Shown: positions 58,330-64,000 of the stretch, piece after piece
Numbering within the stretch: the first letter of the stretch is position 1
Layout: each line of letters starts with the position of its first letter
Assembly (NCBI GenBank): GCA_965250205.1
Contig: CBDFNK010000013.1
Location: forward strand, 13,081-77,080
Direction: 5' to 3'
Origin: JAHZKN01 sp965250205
Lineage (GTDB): Bacteria > Pseudomonadota > Alphaproteobacteria > Rhizobiales > Hyphomicrobiaceae
Length of the DNA stretch: 64,000 nt
Translations under genes and position numbers: made by a program
The notes under the pieces: generated by a model
Told to the model about the DNA's origin: nothing
The model's database searches: none
Seen by the model: the letters and a program-made list of their open reading frames with translations, nothing else

Positions 58330-60564
58330 CTAAAATCCTGGGAACAGATTTTTGAAGAAATCTTGCACCGCTGTTGTGCCAGTGTATTTCTGTTTTCTGG
58401 GAACGTATTTCACAGGTGCGAGATGGTCTGGGCCAACCACGATGCGATCAAAGCGTCCGGCTAACGCCAGTTTGACTTTCTTTTCATGGCCGTAGATGTC
58501 CTTGGCCGCCTGTTCATTGCCATCTTCATCGACCCACGCTGTCAAATAGGTGACGTGAACTGGAATTTTGGTCCCCAGCTTCACGGGTGTTTCTTGTTTT
58601 GGCCCTTTGACAATCTTTGCCACATCCGACTGTGACATGCCGTTGGCAGCCTCTACGATCAATTCGGCAAGGCGAACGGGGTCGCGCACACGCATACAGC
58701 CGTGGCTGTATGTACGTAATTTATTTTTGAACAAGTGCTTGGTCGGCGTGTCGTGCATATAAACCTGATGCTTATTCGGGAATGTGAACTTCACAACACC
58801 CAATACATTGCCAGGCCCAGGCGGTTGGTAAACATGGTAGCGACGAATATCTCGTTTGCTCCAGTCCATATTGTAAGGATTAATGGTACGTCCGTTGTAA
58901 GCAATTTTAAGATTTTGACGCCGGACATAACCACCGCCACGCGCTAAGCTTGGGTAAATTTCTCTAACCTTGATGCTCTCTGGTACGTGCCATTTTGGGT
59001 GGAAGTAGAGCGTTTCCAATTCGTCAGAGAACACCGGTGTTTGTTGATTGTATTTTCCAGCGATAATACGCTCGGTGTGGACCACCTTGCCATCACGAAC
59101 GAGGCGGACTTTGAATTCTGGAATATTGACCCAGATGTGGGTGTCGCCAAGATCGTCCGGCATCCAACGCCATTGTTCCATGTTGGCGAGTAACTGTTCA
59201 GGGCCTGGACCTTGAATGTCATTCAAAGCCTTGCGTGTGCCCCTGCCGACAAGTCCGTCACTTGAGATGCCATAGTCTTTCTGGAACGCCTTGACGGCCG
59301 CTTCAACGCCATCATCAAAGAGTTCGGGGTCAAATGCGCTGCCATCTTCCGGCTGCGTTATAGCGATTTCGAGGCGCTGACGCAAAAGTGAAACCTGGGT
59401 GTGTTTCATGCCTTCGCGCAATAGTGCGCCGCGTGGAATGCGGACCGTCTCTGGTTCGTCGCTGGCGGTTTTCAGTGCCAAATATTTCTGGCGCAGTTTT
59501 TTAAACTGAGGATGGCGGGGATGCAGAGCGTGGAGCACCGCAGATGGGTCTTTGGCACTCAGGAGATCACTGAGGACTACCGCAGGGTCTTTCAACTGAG
59601 GCTTGCGATCCAGATAAGAACTCAGTTGCTCAGTTGGATTGAGAATTCGACCACCACGGGCATGGCTGGCGTAGCGCAAAGCAGCCGCAGTTAATTTGAG
59701 TTCCAGCTCGGCCCATGTGTTTGGATCAAGCGTTGTCGCTCCATCTTGAGCATCAGCTATTTCGGGCGTTGTAAACTGCTTCGGGTCCAGGCCCCAATCA
59801 TCAGCTTTTTTCAGGGCAGTAACAAGTTTGCGCCCTTGTGGTGTTAAGCCAGTTTCAGAAACCCAAGCTGGTTCAAAAGAACGCCCGCCATAGATTTTGT
59901 CGACACCAGACCACTCAACATCATGCAGACTGCCGATTGCTTTGTTTTCGATGAGTGCAGTCATTGGACCAGCAGCAGCTGATGGTCCTTTCGGCGCTGG
60001 CGTCGCGATGACAGGTGCAGGCTCAGCGATCGGCTCTGGTTTTGCGAGTTCGGGTTCAGATGTATCGAGATCTGGATTGGGTGGTGCTATTGCAGGTTCG
60101 GCTTCAGGTAGTGTTGGTGTGTCGTTGAGATAGACGACGGGGTGTGGAATACGCGCGTGGGCGTCTGGCGGTGCTATTGCAGGTTCGGCTTCAGGTAGTG
60201 TTGGTGTGTCGTTGAGATAGACGACAGGGTGTGGAATACGCGCGTGGGCGTCTGGTGGTGCAACGGCGGTATCGTACACTACGGGATGGGGAATACGGGC
60301 CGCTGCCTCGGGTGCTGTACCTGCCGATTCGTAGACAACAGTCGGTGGTGCGTGTCCGCTGCTCTGCGTTTTCAAGCTATCAATATAAACGACCGGATGG
60401 GGTACACGTTCTGAATCGGTTTGGTTTACTCGTGTGCCAGTGGCTAGCGGCGCTCCGGCAGTCGCGTCCGCCTGGTTGGTAGCGCTCGCGGGTCCGCAGA
60501 TCGCGGCGCCGATGTTGAAAAGTGTGGCAGCAGACGCTACGGCGACAACAGGTAAAAACCGCAT
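58330..60564 (-). CDS. L,D-transpeptidase with repeated N-terminal linker
   Basis: 744 residues. Signal sequence, then a Pro-rich linker (about 35-190) with five PHPVVY motifs, two of them inside an 87-bp tandem duplication. A YcbB-like scaffold domain follows (VSETGLTPQGRKLVTALKKA), then a peptidoglycan-binding domain (DGVEAAVKAFQKDYGISSDG) and the YkuD catalytic domain with HLFKNKLRTYSHGCMRVRD, Cys623 being the nucleophile. It makes 3-3 cross-links or attaches proteins to peptidoglycan. The linker probably spans the periplasm; its repeat number may vary. Confidence 0.9.
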   Translation of the reverse strand: MRFLPVVAVASAATLFNIGAAICGPASATNQADATAGAPLATGTRVNQTDSERVPHPVVYIDSLKTQSSGHAPPTVVYESAGTAPEAAARIPHPVVYDTAVAPPDAHARIPHPVVYLNDTPTLPEAEPAIAPPDAHARIPHPVVYLNDTPTLPEAEPAIAPPNPDLDTSEPELAKPEPIAEPAPVIATPAPKGPSAAAGPMTALIENKAIGSLHDVEWSGVDKIYGGRSFEPAWVSETGLTPQGRKLVTALKKADDWGLDPKQFTTPEIADAQDGATTLDPNTWAELELKLTAAALRYASHARGGRILNPTEQLSSYLDRKPQLKDPAVVLSDLLSAKDPSAVLHALHPRHPQFKKLRQKYLALKTASDEPETVRIPRGALLREGMKHTQVSLLRQRLEIAITQPEDGSAFDPELFDDGVEAAVKAFQKDYGISSDGLVGRGTRKALNDIQGPGPEQLLANMEQWRWMPDDLGDTHIWVNIPEFKVRLVRDGKVVHTERIIAGKYNQQTPVFSDELETLYFHPKWHVPESIKVREIYPSLARGGGYVRRQNLKIAYNGRTINPYNMDWSKRDIRRYHVYQPPGPGNVLGVVKFTFPNKHQVYMHDTPTKHLFKNKLRTYSHGCMRVRDPVRLAELIVEAANGMSQSDVAKIVKGPKQETPVKLGTKIPVHVTYLTAWVDEDGNEQAAKDIYGHEKKVKLALAGRFDRIVVGPDHLAPVKYVPRKQKYTGTTAVQDFFKNLFPGF
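60084..60257 (-). repeat. 87-bp in-frame tandem duplication in the L,D-transpeptidase gene
   Basis: 60084-60170 and 60171-60257 are nearly identical (differences such as GACGACGGGG against GACGACAGGG). The unit encodes 29 residues with RIPHPVVYLNDTPTLPEAEP, so the frame is kept. Confidence 0.9.
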
Positions 60565-60815
60565 CTCAACTCTCCGAATTTGGGTTCAGGGACCCTACCC
60601 AAGTGACCTGGAATTGGCCAGTCCTGAACGTTCCGAACACAGTGAAAACAGGTGTTCAGATCGGGATGTTGCAGAAATGCCAGAGGTTACGGGCCAGACG
60701 GCTGTTCTGGGCTGTTAAAAAATGCCTGAACAGAATTTCAAGAGGGGGGTGGCGGGGGGATTGTGATCCTAACGCGGCATTGATTCAACAATGCTCCGCC
60801 AACCTCCGAAATACA
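60565..60815. other. Promoter region of the L,D-transpeptidase gene
   Basis: Contains no supported gene. GAGTTGAGATG at the minus-strand start of the transpeptidase gene gives a modest ribosome binding site. Confidence 0.4.
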
Positions 60816-60845
60816 AAAAGGGGCCTGGCGGTGGAGCCAGACCCC
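60816..60845 (-). terminator. Intrinsic terminator after the NtrC-type gene
   Basis: On the minus strand, GGGGTCTGGC (60845-60836) pairs with GCCAGGCCCC (60829-60820) with one G-U, followed by TTTTTG. It lies 35 bp after the regulator's stop codon. Confidence 0.85.
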
Positions 60846-60879
60846 TCTCGTGATCGACAGCGTCGTCTGGAGGTTTGGT

Positions 60880-62391
60880 CTAGTTGACGCGAGGCTCCAG
60901 GCCGTACTCTTGCATTTTGCGATAGAGCGTTGAGCGGCCGATCTTGAGACGTTTGGCAACTTCCGTCATGTGGCCGCGATAGCGGCCAAGCGCTAGGCGG
61001 ATCATATCGGCTTCGATATCTTCTAGCGATCGGATGTCGCCGTCCGGGCGCATTGCGGGAATGCCAAGGGCTGAGGGCCCTTTTTCATTGGCGCGCACCT
61101 CAATGGTTTGCGGTACCGCCTTTTCAGCACCTAACAAGGCTGGCCCATCGAAAGATGCTTTGGCGGTTGCTACGGCAGGGGTGGCAGGTACGCCGACCTC
61201 AAAGCCATCAACGTGCGCTGCGATCTGAGGAAATTCACTGACACCCAAATCGGCACTGTCGGTAAGCACTACAGCGCGGAACACTGCATTTTCCAACTGA
61301 CGAACGTTGCCAGGCCAGCTGTAGGTCATCAACAATTTCGTCGCGTCTTCTGTCAGGCCGTTGATTCGTTTGCCTTCTTCGGCTGCAAAGCGTGTGATGA
61401 AGTGGCGAGCCAGCTCCGGCACATCTTCCAAGCGGTCCTTGAGAGGCGGCACCCATACCGGGAAAACATTTAAACGGTAGTACAGATCTTCGCGGAATTT
61501 TCCGTCTTTCACCAATTGGATCATGTCGCGATTGGTGGCTGAGATGAGGCGGAAGTTGACTTTGACAGACTTTTTGGAGCCCACCGGATCAATTTCGCCC
61601 TCTTGCACTGCGCGCAGCAATTTTACCTGAGCATCAAGTGGCAGTTCGCCGACTTCATCGAGGAACAACGTGCCGCCGTCAGCTTCTTGAAACTTTCCCA
61701 TTCGTTTGTCGGTTGCGCCGGTAAAGGACCCTTTTTCATGGCCGAACAAAATGCTTTCGACCAGATTTTCAGGAATGGCACCACAATTGACCGTAATAAA
61801 TGGCTTGCCTGCACGATCACTTTCACCTTGGACAGCGCGTGCGATCAATTCTTTACCAACGCCGGATTGACCTTCAATGAGGATAGGAATGGTTGAATCT
61901 GCTGCACGGCGACCAAGATCAATCACGCGAGACATCGCATTGCCGCGAACAATCAGATCATTAAAGGTCAGCGTGCCTTCAACTTTCTTCTTGATGCGTT
62001 TGATTTCACCCGCGAGCGCTTCAATCTTAAGCGCGCTGTTGATAGAAACTTCGAGGCGTTCAGGGCTGGCCGGTTTGATCACAAAATCAGTGGCGCCAGC
62101 ACGCATGGCCTGAATAGCAGCTTCAATTGAGCCGTGCGCGGTTTGGACAATCACCGGCGGCACACCAGGCTTGGACTTCAACCGATCAAGAACTTCCATG
62201 CCGTCGATATCCGGCATAACAAGGTCCAAAATGATCAGAGAGATGCCGCCGTGGTCGGCCTTTTCGAGAAGATCCAGGGCCTGTTGGCCACAGTTGGCCG
62301 CCTTGGTCTCAAAACCGAACCGTTTGATGGTTTCTTCTAGGATACGGCGCTGCGCGGGATCGTCATCGACGATAAGTACTCTTTTAGCCAT
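60880..62391 (-). CDS. NtrC-family sigma-54-dependent response regulator
   Basis: 503 residues. A receiver domain with phospho-acceptor Asp56 (LIILDLVMPDIDGMEVLDRL), a Lys in FVIKPASPERL, then the AAA+ domain with Walker A GQSGVGKELIARA, FGHEKGSFTGATDKRMGKF (GSFTGA in place of the usual GAFTGA loop) and Walker B GGTLFLDEVGELP. The C-terminal Fis-type helix-turn-helix is MTEVAKRLKIGRSTLYRKMQ. A long linker (about 390-450) is unusual in length. The sensor kinase is not adjacent, so the signal and targets are unknown. Confidence 0.9.
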   Translation of the reverse strand: MAKRVLIVDDDPAQRRILEETIKRFGFETKAANCGQQALDLLEKADHGGISLIILDLVMPDIDGMEVLDRLKSKPGVPPVIVQTAHGSIEAAIQAMRAGATDFVIKPASPERLEVSINSALKIEALAGEIKRIKKKVEGTLTFNDLIVRGNAMSRVIDLGRRAADSTIPILIEGQSGVGKELIARAVQGESDRAGKPFITVNCGAIPENLVESILFGHEKGSFTGATDKRMGKFQEADGGTLFLDEVGELPLDAQVKLLRAVQEGEIDPVGSKKSVKVNFRLISATNRDMIQLVKDGKFREDLYYRLNVFPVWVPPLKDRLEDVPELARHFITRFAAEEGKRINGLTEDATKLLMTYSWPGNVRQLENAVFRAVVLTDSADLGVSEFPQIAAHVDGFEVGVPATPAVATAKASFDGPALLGAEKAVPQTIEVRANEKGPSALGIPAMRPDGDIRSLEDIEADMIRLALGRYRGHMTEVAKRLKIGRSTLYRKMQEYGLEPRVN

Positions 62392-62604
62392 GTGGCACTC
62401 AAACTCAACTCTAACAGGTACAACTTGGTGACAAAAACTCAGGCTGCCCTAATTGAGGACAGTTCGTCACCGACTACTCACGTTGATGAGAGTGTGCCCC
62501 ACAACGGTAAACAAGTTGTTGCTGATCCTCTCACCTTGAGCCTTTTTGCCCTCTCGTAATCTGAAATGTTATGATTACATTCAGCAAATACATGCCTACG
62601 CAGA

Positions 62605-62659
62605 CCAACATTTCCCGGGGCCGTGTTGGATTTAGCTCAACACGGCCCCGGGAAATGTT
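62605..62659. promoter_or_regulatory. Perfect 23-bp inverted repeat between divergent genes
   Basis: Left arm 62605-62627 (contains TTTCCCGGGGCCGTG) and right arm 62637-62659 are exact reverse complements, with a 9-nt loop (GATTTAGCT). No T-tract follows on either strand, and the position (between the divergent starts of the NtrC-type gene and pepF) is wrong for a terminator. Candidate operator, cruciform or leader RNA structure. Confidence 0.75.
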
Positions 62660-62687
62660 GCCAAAGAAACACCCAAAATACTCATCT

Positions 62688-62723
62688 CTAGGAGATGTTT
62701 TAGATCTAGGAGACGTTTTAGAT
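62688..62723 (+). repeat. 18-bp tandem duplication spanning the pepF ribosome binding site
   Basis: CTAGGAGATGTTTTAGAT (62688-62705) is followed directly by the same unit with one change (62706-62723). Each carries AGGAG; the second ends on the first two bases of the pepF start codon. Confidence 0.85.
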
Positions 62724-64000
62724 GCCGTCGATTTTGCCTGTGCTAAATCCTAACCATGTCTTAAATTTTACTCGGGCACCTGCTGATACTGCATCAGCGA
62801 CGGTCTCCGAACTGGGCACGCTGCCAGAGTGGGATTTGAGTGACCTCTATAAAGGCCCGGACGATCCGGCTATCGCAAAAGATCTCCAGCAGACACAAAA
62901 AATCGCCAAAGACATTCGCGATGACTATCAAGGAAAGTTAGCGCGTGCAGCCTCAGATGGTGCCAAGCTTGGTGGCGCAATTTCAAAATATGAGGCGCTG
63001 GCAGATCAACTCGGAAAGCTCGGCTCCTACGTGGGGTTGTACTACGCGGGCGATCAGTCCGACCCTGAGCGGGCCAAGTTTTACGGGGATGTTTCCGAAA
63101 AACTCAATCGCATTTCAACGGATCTGATCTTCTTTGAACTTGAATTTAACAACATTGATGAAGGTCAGTTGAAGCTGGCGATGGAACACCCTGATGTTGC
63201 CCGTTACAGGCCGTGGATTGAAGATATCCGCAAGGATAAGCCCCACCAGCGCGAAGAGATCGTTGAGACATTGTTTCACGAAAAAAGCCAAACGGGACGT
63301 GGCGCGTGGACCCGTTTGTTTAATGAAACCATGACATCACTTCAGTTTCAGGTGGCAGGTGAGCCTGAGCCAATGGGACTTGAAGCAACCCTCAATATGC
63401 TGACCAGTCCGGATGCAGGTCGGCGCGAAGCGGCATCGAAAGCCCTCTCCGTCGTCTTTAGAGACAACGTACGACTTTTAACATTGATCACCAATACGCT
63501 GGCCAAGGACAAGGAAGTTTATGATCGTTGGCATGGCTTTGATGATGTTGCTGACAGTCGCCATCTTGCCAATCGCGTTGAAGGGCCTGTGGTTGATGCG
63601 TTGGTAGAGTCCGTGCGTGCAGCCTACCCACGCCTGTCCCATCGCTATTATGCCTTGAAAGCCAAGTGGCTGGGGCAAGACAAGCTGGCCCATTGGGATC
63701 GCAACGCACCGCTGCCAGAAAAGCCAGAACGGGTTATTGGCTGGAGTGAAGCACAAAATACAGTTTTGACGGCCTATGCAGGCTTTGCACCTGAAATGTC
63801 AGCAATTGCCAAAGAGTTCTTTGACAAGCGTTGGATCGACGCACCTGTGCGCAAAGGCAAAGCGCACGGCGCCTTTTCCGCCTCGACCGTGCCGTCTGTC
63901 CACCCCTACGTGTTGCTCAATTATCAAGGTAAGCCCACGTGATGTGATGACGTTGGCTCATGAACTAGGTCATGGCGTCCACCAAATGCTGGGCGCGTCA
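62722..64000 (+). pseudogene. pepF: Oligoendopeptidase F (M3B), frameshifted and cut by the window edge
   Basis: The first frame gives 406 residues of an M3B peptidase (LPEWDLSDLYKGPDDP, TWGxxx-type helices, AFSASTVPSVHPYVLLNYQG) and stops at 63940-63942. The next frame continues at once with RDVMTLAHELGHGVHQMLGA, which holds the zinc-binding HExxH. One extra base within AAGCCCACG (63931-63939) explains the shift. It is either a real inactivation or a sequencing error. Start chosen for AGGAG 9 nt upstream. The rest of the gene lies beyond 64000. The enzyme would cleave short peptides in the cytoplasm. Confidence 0.85.

Noticed and set aside
62605..62659. Intrinsic terminator
   Set aside because: The perfect hairpin has no T-tract on either strand and lies between divergent starts, not after a gene end.

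Overview
The window looks like a chromosomal segment of an alphaproteobacterium, most likely of the Hyphomicrobiales (Rhizobiales) or a close marine relative. This is inferred from gene content: a Shemin-type 5-aminolevulinate synthase, DUF459 and DUF882 proteins, a stand-alone OmpA/MotA-like pair, an OxyR with the classic cysteine pair, and a Hyphomicrobiales-style intergenic repeat. No rRNA, tRNA or CRISPR was seen.

Layout. (1) 0-16 kb: a surface polysaccharide (O-antigen/capsule) locus, all on the minus strand. It holds WbpB, WbpD, WbpE and WbpI homologues (the UDP-GlcNAc(3NAc)A to UDP-ManNAc(3NAc)A route), a membrane WbpM/PglF-type 4,6-dehydratase, a PglC/WcaJ-type initiating phosphosugar transferase, two AsnB-type amidotransferases, a CgeB-like glycosyltransferase and three further short-chain epimerase/dehydratases. 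(2) 16-19 kb: a scrap zone with remnants of an IS1595-type and an IS3-type element. The IS3 remnant cuts off the start of a large Gly/Ala/Asp-rich surface-type protein; a small membrane protein gene and a second truncated gene sit beside it. (3) 19.1-33.7 kb: the standout region, a nitrogen-oxide island. A minus-strand operon norS-norY-senC-orf1-(formate/nitrite channel) diverges, across a perfect inverted repeat overlapping its promoter, from an nsrR-like regulator gene. Downstream on the plus strand are haoA (octaheme hydroxylamine oxidoreductase, eight CxxCH motifs and the P460-type tyrosine region), haoB, a MocR regulator, ccmF-ccmG-ccmH-ccmI and hemA (ALAS). Read together: hydroxylamine is oxidised to NO (or on to nitrite), NO is reduced to N2O by the NorSY-type heme-copper enzyme, nitrite is moved by the channel, and the island brings part of its own cytochrome c maturation and heme supply. 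(4) 34-42 kb: OmpA/MotA-like pair, galU, galE, an MltB-like lytic transglycosylase and a DUF459 protein. (5) 42-48 kb: gltD and gltB (glutamate synthase). (6) 48-55 kb: an IS481-type pseudogene broken by an 11-bp triplication, an alginate-export-type porin, a TerB-like membrane protein, a redoxin/small protein/exported protein/MarR cluster, and oxyR. (7) 56-64 kb: DUF882 (M15-like) protein, a large L,D-transpeptidase, an NtrC-type regulator and a frameshifted oligoendopeptidase F gene that runs off the end.

A dispersed intergenic repeat of about 120-145 bp occurs three times in full (near 0.12, 3.4 and 41.9 kb) and once as its hairpin core (52.05 kb, opposite strand). Its 3' half forms a long hairpin, and in two copies the edge of the element provides the stop codon of the convergent gene. 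All functional statements rest on motif and family recognition by eye; no database search was run.
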